Source: Paragonimus westermani (Eukaryota; Platyhelminthes; Trematoda; Plagiorchiida; Troglotrematidae). Taken from it: 64,000 nucleotides of DNA. Both the position numbers and the translations under genes were made by a program. Under the pieces are notes generated by a model. It had not been told where the DNA came from. It saw only the letters and a list, made by a program, of their open reading frames with translations, and ran no database searches. The stretch covers positions 1-64,000 of the forward strand of contig QNGE01003002.1 of NCBI GenBank assembly GCA_008508345.1, read 5' to 3'. Below are positions 1 through 12,822 of this stretch, piece after piece (position 1 is the stretch's first letter; each line of letters begins with the position of its first letter).

Positions 1-456
1 TAGATTAACCTAATAGAATATTGCCTGTGGATAGTGTGAAAGACTGTATTAAACAACAGTGACCAATCTAACATCATCGGAAAGTTTTGGTGAGACCTTT
101 TTGTACGCCAACGTGTTGCACATTTTTCCTGCATCCGGTTAGAACAAGCCGTCCCGATAACACCAGCGCTAACGCAATATTCTGCCTCAGCATCTAGCTG
201 TACTAATTAAGTATTCGTGAATATAAGAATATAAATTCAAAGGGCTGAGCAATATTATCAAGTAAATCCTTGGTTAAGCTAAAACGAGTTAAATGAAGAT
301 TGTTAGCTGCGCACAATTTGTACTCGCAACTCAGCATCAGATTTGTGTTATCATAAGCTGCCTTTTAGAAATTCAAAACTGAAACGTTCAATACACAGTC
401 AGCGGACTAAAAAGGAGTCACCAGTTTCAATAAACAGTGTAGGATAAAACATGATA
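1..456. other. Non-coding, nothing recognised
   Basis: No open frame of useful length on either strand, no repeat shared with the rest of the window that I could see, and no RNA gene. AT-rich intergenic or intronic sequence. Confidence 0.5.
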
Positions 457-504
457 TTTGGTATTGATATGTTCACCGAGCTCGGCGAACATATCAATAC
501 CAAA
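457..504. repeat. Perfect-type hairpin, 24-nt arms with no spacer
   Basis: Arms 457-480 and 481-504 are reverse complements with one mismatch (A at 475). They meet in a central CCGAG/CTCGG with no loop bases. The same arm sequence, slightly diverged, forms the outer part of the much longer hairpin at 52135-52306. Immediately downstream is a tail (505-550) also shared with that element. I read this as a short copy of the same repeat family, lacking the inner part of the larger hairpin. No target-site duplication is visible around this copy. Confidence 0.8.
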
Positions 505-550
505 ACCATCAACCCGAGCTACAAACAACACCACCACGGTTCCCAACCAT
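505..550 (+). repeat. Tail of the hairpin repeat family, shared with 52307-52352
   Basis: About 45 bases beginning CCATCAACCCGAGCTAC and ending GTTCCCAACCAT. They match 52307-52351 with two substitutions and follow the hairpin in the same order and orientation in both places. The conserved hairpin-plus-tail order marks a defined mobile or retrotransposed unit. Confidence 0.75.
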
Positions 551-1009
551 TGTAACTTTGAAATAGGCCAAAAGAGATAAAGATTACGGATGTACCATAA
601 ACGAGGTTACTCCCAGAGTTTTTTTGAGCATAATATTACTTCTTCGATAGGCCCGCTTGTTTACATCCGATGGTCAAACTCAGTAAGATCCGGCCATCTA
701 GTTTGTGTGGGTTGAAAAATGTGGGCTACAGTGCGTCAAACATTTGAATAAAGTGAGTTGAATATCAATCAGCCATTGCTGCGATAGCGAGCCCTGATCG
801 AACTAGTGTGCATATTATGCTTCTGTTATTTAAACAGGCAAGTCAGAAATAGTTTTTGCACAATACGTCTTCCGAGCACACCTCGTTGCATCTCATTAGA
901 TACGTAATGCAATCCGCACGTTTACATGGCAGAATTCAATGAACGTTGTGAGGCCAAACAACAAAATCAACAGCATCACAACCACACACAATCAACCACA
1001 TCAGTGCAC
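551..1009. other. Non-coding, nothing recognised
   Basis: Lies between the hairpin repeat and the PLE endonuclease fossil. If both belong to one element it would be the 3' region of that PLE read on the minus strand, but nothing in it confirms this. Confidence 0.35.
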
Positions 1010-1535
1010 ACCAGATACCGGGGCAATCTGGTACTGTTTGCAGAGGGTTAGCTTCCAGTTGTCAATTGCTACCGTCTCCGCAAACCGAAGAAGCCTTCGG
1101 ATTTTTGTTGCGCAGCATGACCTAAACACCTTTCCCAGGTAGCCTTGAGGTCGACCTGTCAACAAGTGTCGAGCGGTCGGTGACACCGGTTACTTGTGGC
1201 TTGTAACCTTCTGAATTGGTTCCGACATTATGGTATCCATGATCGTTTTCGAAATCCAAACTGGAATATGTTTGCTGATCCTATTGCGTAATTGCCGATC
1301 CATTCTGCCTGTGTACGTGGTCCGGTACTCAAACAAAAATTCGTAAATGATGTGTGTTTTGGTGGTAAGCGGGAGCCGTGTTTTCAGTGGTGGTGGTGGG
1401 ATTCGAGTGGTGGTGAACAGCGTGACCATTTGGGCTGCATAAAACGTGCTCCGCAAAGCCGCCTAGAGACGGGTTGAAATATTGTTCTTACTTGACAACA
1501 CTCCTGAGAAAGGCCACTCGAGGTGGTTGAAACAT
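1010..1535 (-). pseudogene. Decayed Penelope-like element, GIY-YIG endonuclease end
   Basis: Read on the minus strand, one frame runs from about 1532 to 1190 with a single stop codon near 1468. It then continues in another frame from about 1186 to 1010. The visible order fits the C-terminal part of PLE proteins: a linker (FNHLEWPFSGVL), then STFYAAQ, TLFTTT and LPLTTKTHIIYEF, a GIY-YIG core where the second motif reads TYTGRMDRQL, then ISKHIP and, after the frameshift, TARHLL. The intact PLE frame at 34602-35606 has the matching blocks IYQF, VYIGRTDRSL, MKEHVP and IARHLL in the same order. The fossil differs at the GIY-YIG centre (YIG to YTG) and has a stop and a frameshift, so it is dead. 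The two copies are divergent and probably represent different PLE lineages. The reverse transcriptase is not visible upstream. Confidence 0.75.
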
Positions 1536-2303
1536 AGAATATTACAACTTGCTCGTAACGTTGTGTTATTCTCAATATATTTATCAATTGTTCTTACTTT
1601 GTTTTTTCTCTCTGACCTGTTGACGACCTGTTTGGATTCACTATGTAAACAGTAAGATGACGGATAAGACTGTTAATATATGACAAACTGTTACTGAAAA
1701 CATCATGTAAACTCATGTTTTTGGTTCTTCTCGTCAAACTTCTCAAGCGTGTAGAGCAACACTGAGCTGTGAGCTAACACGTGTCAATGAGTGCAATTGT
1801 ATAAAGGGAAACGTATGGTATTTCTCTACTGGAATGTGGCGTCATGCTACTGTTCTCACTAAACGACAGAGATTAAAATTTGCAGTCATGGGGCAAACAG
1901 ATCAGCAACTCCATAAAAAACTAGACTAGAATCAGCGATTTCCTTATGGAAGCTTAGATTTGTCATGTTGCTTCGAGTTTTACTGCACGATTTGTGAACC
2001 TTACAGTAACCTAATCTGCTGCGTTAAGCTACTCAGAGCATTCTTGAGTCTTGCGGCCTTGTTAAAATGTGTCTTTCTATCATATGTCAGTTTCATGGAA
2101 GTGACAAGTTGGTGAGACGTCTAGATCTAGAACAGCTCATTGAACCACGTCGCTCAAGTAGACCTAGGTTATATTTTAGGATCTTGATTTGTTATGAATA
2201 GTAATGGTTCGGAAGCTTGAAGAGCGCTTAGTTTTGGCCTATATATAAGATCATATCACATAGGACATAGGAATTTCATTGTAGTAACTACCACCTAGGA
2301 TCA
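1536..2303. other. Non-coding flank of the giant inverted repeat
   Basis: No recognisable coding or RNA feature. The RT domain expected upstream of the PLE fossil at 1010-1535 (higher coordinates on the minus strand) is not seen here, so that fossil is truncated or too decayed to read. Confidence 0.4.
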
Positions 2304-3154
2304 TATGTAGGCATAGATATCGAAATAGTCTGATTTAAAAGCTAATACGCTTCTCGCAAAAATGTTGTTTGTTCATGAATTGCAGCCCTCCCCCCCCCCT
2401 AAGGTTACATAGACTATACATACAACAAATTTCCACGTTGGGCTAGAATGGGCACCTTCATTACGTTGATATCAGATCAGACCTGTAGGCTTTCAGACAG
2501 CCAGTTCATTAGGTATATATGTCCGGCAAAGGTTGTGTTGCGTTATGCTGGAACACACTTTGCCCAGTTCGCCTTGTCGGATGGCAGACGTGCGCAGCGG
2601 GGTCTGGATGAACTATCATGCCAGAACCGGTTCACACTTTTGAATTGTGAGTTATAATGCAATATGTTAGTAAACTGGTAACCGAACTGCGTGTTATAAG
2701 TTCGTAAATTGTTACGAGGGAAGAAGATCAGTGCTTTTGCATTTCTGTCTCTGGGACGGTCGACGAAAAATCACACTAGACGAGTTATGCGTTTGAGGCG
2801 GAGATGACATGAAATAAGTGATAGGGGATTTTCTGTGAAGCTGTTAGCTACAACCACTCCAGATACGCAGAGTAAAACATACTGGGAAATATTTAGCCAG
2901 ATGTGTGCATTTGTTTACCTAAGGGGCGTGGGTAGAACGGAGGTCAGAAAATTTGTACTGTACGTTGTCTCCGACGTAGGTGTCGATCGAGTGATATATT
3001 GAAACTCTCAAATGATTCAGCTGGGATCAGTGTGGGCAGACTTTAACCATGTATCAGTTCCGTCCGTAAAGTAACTTGCCTATTCCATAATCTAGTTCGA
3101 ACAAATGACCACTGGGACACTTGTCCTTGTTTACTGATAAGATATGCGCCAGTG

Positions 3155-3196
3155 AATAGTCCGGGATGTGGGATATTTTGCATGTAAGAATTAGCT
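3155..3196 (+). other. 42-base tract, mirror partner of 14165-14206
   Basis: Read on the + strand, this tract is the exact reverse (not reverse complement) of 14165-14206. Flanking bases on both sides pair normally between the two arms. See the finding on the in-place complement. I cannot tell which arm holds the original version. Confidence 0.9.
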
Positions 3197-4539
3197 CTCC
3201 TATAAAGTGTCTACAATTCACTGATAGTTGACCAACTTCTGCCAGTGGGAGATTTACATTGATTCATGATTATTTCGGTAGAATCTCTGTGAAGTATTTC
3301 GATAAGTGCCAAACCTTTTTAAGATTGGAACGACAGACTTGTACTTTCGTCTCAAAGTGTGGGTGGACTATGGAGGCGAACAAAGTGAGAAACGCTTCAC
3401 GGAGAAAGGTGCCGCAAACTCTCGCTAGAAGAATCACGGTCAATTGTGCCTTTTCAGATATGGCTGCACAGTTTGTATTCACACTCAAAATGTCCGCCAC
3501 TATAGTCCCCAGGCCTCATCCGCGTAGTTGTATGAATAGCTTCATGTCTCCTGAGTAGGAGTCAGCATAATTGTGACAGTGAATGTGCGTGACTCTACAC
3601 CCGTAGACGCCGAATGGAACGTTATTTTCTACAGACCACTTATGTAGACATTTTTGAACATTTTTCATATGGAAGTCTCCAGAGTTTCATGTTTTCCACT
3701 TAGAGCAACGTCGGTGGGTTAAATATGCTGAGTAGATCAAAAACGAAAAGAACAAACGACAGAAGTCTTACAGTCTTACAGATCGTTGCGGAATGCCACT
3801 GTCGTTATAGAATCACACCGGCAGCTGTCCATTTGTCCGGTCTGTGGTGGAAATGCACAACAGACTGTTCACCAGTTTAACGCAAAGCACTTAGGCTGGC
3901 AATCGGTTGTTTGAAAATCCGTTGTAATGAACAATTTGGTCACAACAGACGATATTTTCCACCCACAGATATTTTATCACTTAATCAATAACAGGTTGTT
4001 CCATTAGTGGTGCTCTAAAGAGAATAAAACACAGTCCTCGAAACAGCGTCATCCGGCCCATTCCGGAACGCACCACATCGGACAGTACAGTACAAATCTC
4101 AGTCAACCATTTCAAAAGTCGATCATACTGTGGAGTGTTAATATATGGAATTCATATACTGAATGCGGAAAAAGTGAGACATTTCACAATTGTTAATTAT
4201 CAGAAGGAGAAATATATTTGACAATATTGACTGAAAAAGCAACATAATATAACATGCAAGTCGACCGTTGTTACTTCGAATGCTCGTAACACTGGTGGAC
4301 CAAATTTGGAACAACATGGAGGCAACCGGGAACAAACGTCTTCCAAAGTAAAAGTTCCAGCAACAGTCCTGTGAAAACCAAACAACGCAAACCAACATGA
4401 GAAAAAGACCCATCAAGCTATGCACAGGATTTACACAAACTGAAAGAGAAACGGCGCAAATAACACAGCAGCACGTTCTTTTAAACAATACGGAATACTG
4501 TGATAAAAAACTTCACGTATTACAATTCCATTCACATGA

Positions 4540-4870
4540 TCACTCACACACTAAGGCACTCCCACATTCAAATGCTCAAACAGACTGTTGCACCAGTGCT
4601 CGAACAACTAACACCACGTGAATATATATTCAATCTCAACCGGGCTGACACAGAAACACATTATGCACGAGGTACACAGGAATATCTAGATGAAAAAACA
4701 TTCAGGCGACGATAAATCGGTCGCGGCAGACTGAGAGAGTGGCCCTCACGGTCGCCAGATAATACTCCACCGGATTTGCTATTTCGGGATACCTGAAACA
4801 CGTGATCTGCAGGGGACGTTCACAAACACTGGAGGAACGCGAAATACAGCGAGACCTCCGAGACCACTCT
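4540..4870 (+). pseudogene. Broken Tc1/mariner-type transposase C-terminus (left arm)
   Basis: Translation gives the usual end of a DDE transposase of this superfamily in order. A degenerate block with THYARGTQEYLDEK stands where such proteins read a second-Asp motif followed by HYA and a YLDE segment. Next is IGRGRLREWPSRSPDNTPPD, matching the common WIGRRG...WPxRSPDLTPxDFFLWG block. After a one-base frame change comes ISGYLKHVI...QTLEE, matching WGYLK...TLEEL. The catalytic QDGAPPH-type motif is ruined (about 4643-4660), there is a TAA at 4713-4715, and the frame shifts near 4795. The N-terminal DNA-binding half is not recognisable upstream. The same breaks occur in the right arm, so the gene was dead before the arms were duplicated. 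Confidence 0.75.
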
Positions 4871-5169
4871 ACAACGCGTGTTGTCGTCGCAGTTGGGTAG
4901 AATATTTTGTGTAGGCAAAACCACGTACATCTCCCGCGAACACATGATCCACATACTCGTGATTTCTTTCCCTGTCATCCCTGCTTGAGGACAATGTTGA
5001 CTTGTGGGCAGAACAGCATACCTCTCATGGTAACTGGTAGATTCGTATATTCAGTTCATTGGGTTAGCTCTGGTTGAAGTGAGAAATATGAGGTTGAGTT
5101 TTTGTGTTGGTCTGTTGTGGAATACTATGGAGTAGACATCATAACCCCTTGTTTATCAACCTCTTTCAA

Positions 5170-8100
5170 GTTGAACAGGAAGAAGTAATTTCATGAGATA
5201 CCGAACAGAAGCACGCCAGTTTGATTTCATCCACTGATATCCACATAGTACACATGGTTCACCTATAAGGTATAACAATACTCTCAGCATCGATATTTTT
5301 CCTTCTAAAACAGTGTGATCTGGTCAGAGTGTGGTTTTGTTGCAGTTATTTTGCGCACAGTATCCCCCAAGACACAGTGGGTTTATAGAGAACAGGCACC
5401 GCAATGTGGACATCACTGGACGATGAGTTCAAGCCAATCTTGACAACGCACCAAACCGCATCAGTCGTGATATGAGTTCATGGTTGAAATAGAAGACCTA
5501 CTTGCATGAAGTGGATTGGTGTCAGTAACAAGATCACAAAAGTGAGAAATACCATACAACGTTCAGCGCACGACAACATGGCTATAGACAGTCAATTCAA
5601 GGTCCAAAAATAGTGGGCTGAAAGTGAAAACGCAGCACAGCATACTTCGCATTCCATCGAAGAACTGTTAGGGTTCGGTCAGTTTTTGCAAGTTTGTTTT
5701 TGAACACGACTGTTCAGTATTAACCATTCAGTGAAAGAACTGTCACGATAGCAAGCCTGGTTGAGGAACTAACATACTTCTATCTTGTCCATTAGTACTC
5801 ATGAGCGTATGCTGGTTCCCAGCCCTGTGTTTTCTTTCAAACTTTGCAGGGGTATTTCCATATAAATTTCGCTACGTACGAGTCACATTGAAATTAGCTT
5901 AATGCAATATACAATGGGCTTGTAGGTTGTGGACCATGGTTTTCAGTTCAATCCACGGAAGAAACTAACGGAACCAGGTCACTTGATCAGTGAATCCAAT
6001 CAGCAGCTATACTGCAACCTCCCTCACCCTCGTGGTTTGCCGGACCACTGCTCCTTGAAATCACCGCTCGAAGTTCTACCGTCGGAGCCACTCTGCTCCG
6101 GAGCAACAACTTGTGAAACGTCTGAGAATGGAACGCGAAACGATTTAGTATCCGTTAATTTGACAGTTGTCTTGTAGAAAGATCTTGTGCAAACCGATTA
6201 AGGAATACTAACTAGCGTAAAAAGCTGCCCATACATAGTAGTGGAATAACACTAACACCCATACACCATTCAGGTCGCGGTGTGTTGAATATAACTGAAT
6301 AACGCTTCCATATTACTAAATGTTTGAAATGGTCTAAATCCTGAAAAAGCAGCAGGAACGAATCTATTCTGGCTCATCGACCCGATGAGTGTAAGCAAGT
6401 GGAGTACGGTGGGAGGACGAGTTGATTCGAGACTAGTCCCTAGCTTGTAACTTGTTTGTTGAGTGGAGTTGTGAAAGTCTTTGAGTCAAATCTCATCCCC
6501 TTGCTGGCGAAGTCGAGGTACGATGTGCTGTTCATTCTTCTCTTCGCTTGAGACGCAACGTGCATATATTCCAGAAACGGGTGACTTTCCATTCGCAAGT
6601 GTTCATGACCAATGACAGTGCCAAGAGTTTTAATCTGTTGAACGGAATCGTGAGATGTATTTGCATTTATTCGGCCATAACTCTTCACTTTCAGGCCGTC
6701 TAGTTATTCAATTGTATGACAGTTTTAATTTTGGCACTGACTGCCACAATTGTGGTACGTGGCCTTTTGTTACGCACCTTTTACCATTTATCGAACGGTA
6801 CCGTAGAATCTCAGATGAGCTCGTGTTTTAGATTCGGTGTTCGTTGCTTGTCCACGCTTTGCTCGAAATCGGTTAGATCGTACTACCGAAACATCTGGAA
6901 GAATTTTGTTTCATCCGCGTAACTTTCCTGTTTATAGATTTGGCATGTCTACGTGAACATACCCTTGTATGGTTGTTAAGCTAGTTACGCTATACTAGTA
7001 CAACTACTCTTTTACTACTCATACAAGTCAGCATAATGAGTGCAAACCTGCTGTTCAGCATCGGATTATATAACCGTCATCTTTCGCTCACAAGTCTAGT
7101 TTCAGTGAACCGCTGTTGTGAAAGCCATAATGTCGTAGCTATCGGTTATCGTTTCTTTAGATGTCAGTGATTCGGTTCGCCGAACGACTTCACAGACTCA
7201 CAGATGAAGACCTCAGTACATCCACCGCTCTTTTTTCCAGTTAGTTGTATGATTTAGAACCTGTTACCAATTGTACAACGCGTAGAATCCAATACTCTGT
7301 GTAAAAATCAAATTCGATATTAGGACAAACACAATGAGGTTGCACAGCAGGCATCAGCTTGACCTTTGCGTCAATGAGACGTCGCGTTCCACGGCGTGCG
7401 TCTAACTCTAACAGGGCGAAGCAGTCGCATTGAGCCACGTCGCTACCGTCCAGTGAAACGACCGGCTAGAGCTTTTAAAAATTGACATGAACCCAGTTTC
7501 GCGTTTCCCTAGGTTTATCTTTCTTCCTCCGTCCTGCTAAGTTACCGTTGTTCCCTGGGTTTCCGTCCGTATACCCGTCCATCTGCGCAATCTCCTCGCA
7601 CCCGACAAATGGCCTGAAACCCACCATCGGTATCACTTGCTAGGTGGGAAAAGAAACTGTATTTCTTTCATCCGTACAAGCCTGAAGTTTTTATCGGTGT
7701 GAATTATTTTGATACAACCGGTTCCCGTCAAGAACTTTGATAAGATAATCTAGGTTCCTAGACCAAGTTTTGTTTTAAATATCAAAATTTCGTAAACCTG
7801 AACATGCACGTGCATGTATCTGAGCCATAATGAAGTCGCAATCACAGTGAGGGACGGATAGGATCGCGATGATCATTCCCATAAAGTTGGACGTTTACCA
7901 CAGACCACTTGTCACCACATAATGCTGAGTTAAGAGACTAATTGTGACGTTGTGAACTTAGGGACAGATCGTAACTTTTGATTGTTGATGCCTCATTAAA
8001 CTGTAAAGTTAATCTTTTTCCGTCGCTTAGAACAAGACAGTGAAAGGTTTGGTGATGTCCGTCTTGCTCGATCTGGTTCTTAGCGATTGGATAGAAATGA

Positions 8101-11100
8101 TTTCGTTTTTTCAGCCAACGAATGCGATTACCACATTGGAAGATGTTCACTGATGAGAGTACCTCACACATTCTACTGAGAAGCATTTTGCAGCAAGATA
8201 GGGAATACCAATACTCTTGTTCCACTTCTCAAAAATGTGGCTCACGCCCCGTGGAGTACAACCTGTTGTGCTTAATGTAATCCAGTTAAAAATTTGGAAT
8301 CCACTGACACGGTGAGTACGTAAATACATTAACAAGCGCCCCATTAGTTTGAGATGGGATAAGTGTAAACTGAACTCAACCGTATCCTACTTTCTTTAGA
8401 ACAGCGTGTTGCAGCTATATGTAACCGTTTACAAAAGGAATGTACAAAACGATCCTAAGTACCCTCTTCCATGCAACAATATCCCAGATCGAGCTTCTGA
8501 GATGATCACTGTTGTTTATTCGATCTTCCTTAATAACTTATATGAAATGTGAATGAGTCCGATGGATATCTGACATTCGGATGCATTTTAGGCATCCGCG
8601 GTTTTACTCTGAAATTGAACCTACTGAGACTGAAGAGAGCAGGTTAGCAACGGATTTGTTTATGTCGCCTTTTTGGTTCATGACTTTATGAGCTGGATCC
8701 GTTGCCTAATAAACACAGTAATGGTGATAGCTCGTTTTCTCAACGTTCCAGGTTTACATATTGGAACCCGTTGTACCACCCACTGTTGCTTTCTAATACT
8801 TCCTTTCTTTTAACTGTTGTGCTTATATTCTGAAATTCCTATAGATGGCTGCCTAGTCGGGCTTTTGTTGAAAGCTTGATCTATGGTCTTGTGACGTTTT
8901 TCAGGTACAATTTTTTCTGTGAGCACCTGTAATTGAATTCTTTAGCTCAATAGGAATAGCGCTCCCTGGTTAAAACGTGTAACTACCACAACTAAAGGAA
9001 CAGGTCAACTCATGCTGCAGTAATTTCATCTATAAAATGATGAGTGGTTGTAAAGTTCTGTCACCGAGTGTAGTTCTAAAAAGCAAGTCGTGAATTTTTG
9101 CACACATAACCTGATTTGTTTTTGCGGAACACAAACTTACTCAAAACCACTTCAAACAGAATTTCTCTTTTTTTGGAGAAACCTGCCGCAAGATTATCTC
9201 AGAACAGAGCCTGGCAACTATGAATTTTCTTGATTCAAATCTTACTAGAAAATGAAAGCGAGTAACACATTTCATATTACGGTTAAACGCAGAACTATAC
9301 TGTTCAAAACCAGTTTATGATACAGACTGACATAAACCCTAAGTGCAAAAAAACACGGAAGTTTTTCTTAACACCTGAGCTTTTGGTGTTTTCGTTTGAT
9401 TCGCAAATGAATTCGGGATGCTGTCAAATTTACAATAGCATGATTCCCTCAGGAGCGATCAGTCACAGAGTGAGTTGTTTTCGGCCATTTTTCCCTCATC
9501 ACAGAAACAGAATTCTTACTCATCCCTACCTCCTAAGAATGAAACGTTTGCCATCTTGAATGAGTTATTAACACTTTCTGATAACACATTCGGATCTTAG
9601 TTCACTTCATTGATATGCTGTTTACTTCCTGTTCCGAACATTTGTTTGTGTAAATATGCTAGGCCAAATATTAGAGAAATGAAAGGAATGCTGTTTTGCC
9701 CGTTTTCTGGATCCCACGTCTAATTCACGCTCACAGATATAATTTCGGGAGAACTATAGAATATCCTCTTTAATCTACTGATACTGTACTGTCACGCGGT
9801 ACCAACCGAGAGATCGAGTGATTAAATGAAAATAAGAACGGGTGTTTGGCATTGACTATAACATTCATTAAATTAATAACCGACATCTAGTTACCTATTC
9901 ATCACATCAACCTGTTGATATATGCAGAACACCGCTGACAGCTCCGCGATCTACTCACACATTTCATTTTCTGAATCATCCTCCCCACGTATTACTTGGG
10001 GACGTATTGGATGCAAATCCCATCAATCTTTGGTGTCTTACACTAACATAACAGGTTGATGGTGGTGCTTGAAGCAACAGGCATTTTCTGTGTAAGTAGG
10101 CATTCCTTTTATAATGTTTTCTCATAACTTACTCTGCTGTCGGGCCACCTAGCGTTAGACGTTAATCGTGTGGCTAGAGACGTGTTATGACGTTTTATAT
10201 TCGGACTTTTATTTATTTATTTCGGCTTTACTTCAGCCAGAAATCTCACAGTTTGATGATTCACCGTTGCTGATATTGCTTAAATTTGGCGCATAGCGGA
10301 TAGCTTGACAAAGTGTGGCAGGCTGCAGAGCCTTTTCAGTGGTATTGCCACTAGGGTATAGACAATTGATTCTCATTCAGCAGGACTAAATGCAGACCAA
10401 TACAGTTCTGTTGTTCGGGTTTTCTAACTGCAATTTCTTGGGCGGAACACTAGGCGTCACTACTCGTGAGCAGCTTCTAGAAACGCTTTCGTCATATGAC
10501 TGACCTGTCGTCCAAATACTCGTCAGTTAACGTGAGAATGAATTAAGTGTCTAGGCTACTTACTAGGCTGCTTTTCGATTGTTCAGCTCTCTGTTGCATT
10601 CATCTTCCGATGTGTGTACATAAGCTTGCCGCACTAGCTTCATGCAATACGTCTATACTATCACGAAGATGTCTTTATACACTCATACTTCAGAATCTAC
10701 AAGAGCTCTTCGAAGACCATCGTCCATAAATCGTCTCCACTTCCCATGCTAAATCGTCCAAGTTGAATATGCACAAAATCACTCATCTTGAGTTGGGTAA
10801 CAGGATAGGATTGGTCAAACAGGAGGTGAAAGATGGACAAGGTATCAATTACACGCCGACTTAAAACAGAACGTTGATAGATTAACTGATCTGAGAGGCC
10901 TGCCAGTTAAACGTTTCTACGACAGTGGTTGGCCCAAGATCACCAGTAATACAGAAAGCTTACACATTTTGGGGACTTTGGGACTGAATCGCATTGATTC
11001 TGGTTATACTGTGAGTAACATAAATGAATTTCACGTGACCGTATTCACTAGAATACATTTAATAAACACAGTAATTCTGCCTACATGTGACCCTTCCTTG

Positions 11101-12192
11101 GACAGACAGAATGGATGTGGTGCGCCATTGTGTGATTTTTTTATTAGGTAGACCGCCGGATTCATGTTGACTTTGCGTTGCCGAGATGAGTGTTTCGATG
11201 AATGGGCGACACGCAAGTAATTCTGTGATTCAGTTCACACGCATGTCCGTCGTAAAGTACTGCTGCGATGCAGTGAACTGGTCTCTCGTGGGAGAATATT
11301 TGAATGTTGGGCTGATCGAAGCTGCAGAGGGCAATCTTAGCAGCCGCTCAATTACATGTATATTTCGTCCTTCCTCGTTGATTCTGGAATAAGAGATGAC
11401 ACATGGATCAGCCCACAATTTTGGAACCGTGAACAAAATCTGGAGTCTCAGTCATGTTTTGAGAATTTCAAATGAAGTGTTTACTCAAAGGAGTTACTAA
11501 TAACGGGCTTCTCAGCCGAGTTGGATTAGCGAACCGTCATAACAGCGCTGAAACTACAGCCAGGTTAGCTGGCTCAGGGTATATGTGCATCTCAAGTCGG
11601 ATCGCTCGGCTGCGCCGTTCCACTGTTTTGGACATCAGCTGACTAGTGAAAACGTATAAACACTCTGGTGACAACTCTGGACTGAGAGCCACCACGCACT
11701 AACGGGTTTAAATGGATACATTTTTTAATCAAAGGATAGGTAATAGAAAACTACACTCATGAATGAACCAGATTTACAAATTAGCAAGCGAGTGACTGAA
11801 AATGAACAGCTTTCCCACCAAAAATATCCAACTTTCTGCTTGTTCCCACTTTTATCTCGCCAATTGCGGACCGTGTTGTCAAACCTCGTACGACATTTCT
11901 GAGATGCTTGGCCTCGTTGACGGGCCGCATCTTACGTACGTAAATAGGCTTTGTATACATTTGCTTCCTGAGAAACGTTAATGTATGACAGGGCAGGTGG
12001 GACGAGAAGAATCGCAATTGTTGCCGTTTACGATGAACCTACTAATTACATAGAAAAATGTTTTTTGTAACCCACAGACCAACCATACGCAGCATCTAGA
12101 TGTGACTGAATACGATTGGCCTGAAATGGCCAAATGTTTCTCATGCGTGATTTTCTTTAATGCCACCAACAGTTGAGGCATTCCTATCCAAA
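5170..12192. other. Spacer of the giant inverted repeat, 7.0 kb, no genes recognised
   Basis: Single-copy within the window and AT-rich. Only short open frames occur, the longest about 95 codons at 7938-8225 (-), and none has a recognisable domain. A perfect 16-bp palindrome lies at 7802-7817. I see no transposase, polymerase or integrase here, so the interior does not look like a self-mobile cargo such as a Maverick/Polinton. Confidence 0.5.
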
Positions 12193-12491
12193 TTGAAAGA
12201 GGTTGATAAACAAGGGGTTATGTTGTCTACTCCATAGTATTCCACAACAGACTAACACAAAAACTCAACCTCATATTTCTCACTTCAACCAGAGCTAACC
12301 CAATGAACTGAATATACGAATCTACCAGTTACCATGAGAGGTATGCTGTTCTGCCCACAAGTCAACATTGTCCTCAAGCAGAGATGACAGGGAAAGAAAT
12401 CACGAGTATGTGGATCATGTGTTCGCGGGAGATGTACGTGGTTTTGCCTACACAAAATATTCTACCCAACTGCGACGACAACACGCGTTGT

Positions 12492-12822
12492 AGAGTGGTC
12501 TCGGAGGTCTCGCTGTATTTCGCGTTCCTCCAGTGTTTGTGAACGTCCCCTGCAGATCACGTGTTTCAGGTATCCCGAAATAGCAAATCCGGTGGAGTAT
12601 TATCTGGCGACCGTGAGGGCCACTCTCTCAGTCTGCCGCGACCGATTTATCGTCGCCTGAATGTTTTTTCATCTAGATATTCCTGTGTACCTCGTGCATA
12701 ATGTGATTCTGTGTCAGTCCGGTTGAGATTGAATATATATTCACGTGGTGTTAGTTGTTCGAGCACTGGTGCAACAGTCTGTTTGAGCATTTGAATGTGG
12801 GAGTGCCTTAGTGTGTGAGTGA
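12492..12822 (-). pseudogene. Broken Tc1/mariner-type transposase C-terminus (right arm)
   Basis: Mirror copy of 4540-4870 with the same stop and frameshift. Two single-base differences lie near 12705-12717, in the degenerate segment before THYARG, one of them changing a residue (Glu-Thr to Glu-Ser). Sharing the same inactivating lesions shows both arms descend from one already dead copy. Confidence 0.75.

Larger units (their letters stand above)
2304..5169 (+). repeat. Left arm of the giant inverted repeat
   Basis: Begins TATGTAGGCATAGAT and ends in CAACCTCTTTCAA. It contains a run of 12 C (about 2388-2399) that is shorter and interrupted in the right arm, and a transposase remnant near its inner end. 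The remaining open frames (for example 3259-3558 and 4138-4488) appear in both arms, show no known domain and are best treated as chance frames. The arm has no terminal inverted repeat of its own: its inner and outer ends do not match each other. Confidence 0.85.

Noticed and set aside
3259..3558. 99-codon frame present in both arms (also 13803-14102)
   Set aside because: Recurrence is explained by arm identity. A frame on the opposite strand covers the same bases and neither has a known motif.
4138..4488. 116-codon hydrophobic frame on the minus strand, repeated at 12888-13223
   Set aside because: It recurs only because the whole arm is duplicated. It overlaps and runs antisense to the start of the transposase remnant region and has no recognisable domain.
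7802..7817. Perfect 16-bp palindrome (ACATGCAC/GTGCATGT)
   Set aside because: Isolated, with no partner sites or neighbouring gene. Such a palindrome can occur by chance and nothing assigns it a function.
5170..12192. Spacer considered as cargo of a Maverick/Polinton or other large DNA transposon
   Set aside because: No polymerase, integrase, protease or capsid-like frame is visible, and the arms are far longer than that group's terminal repeats.
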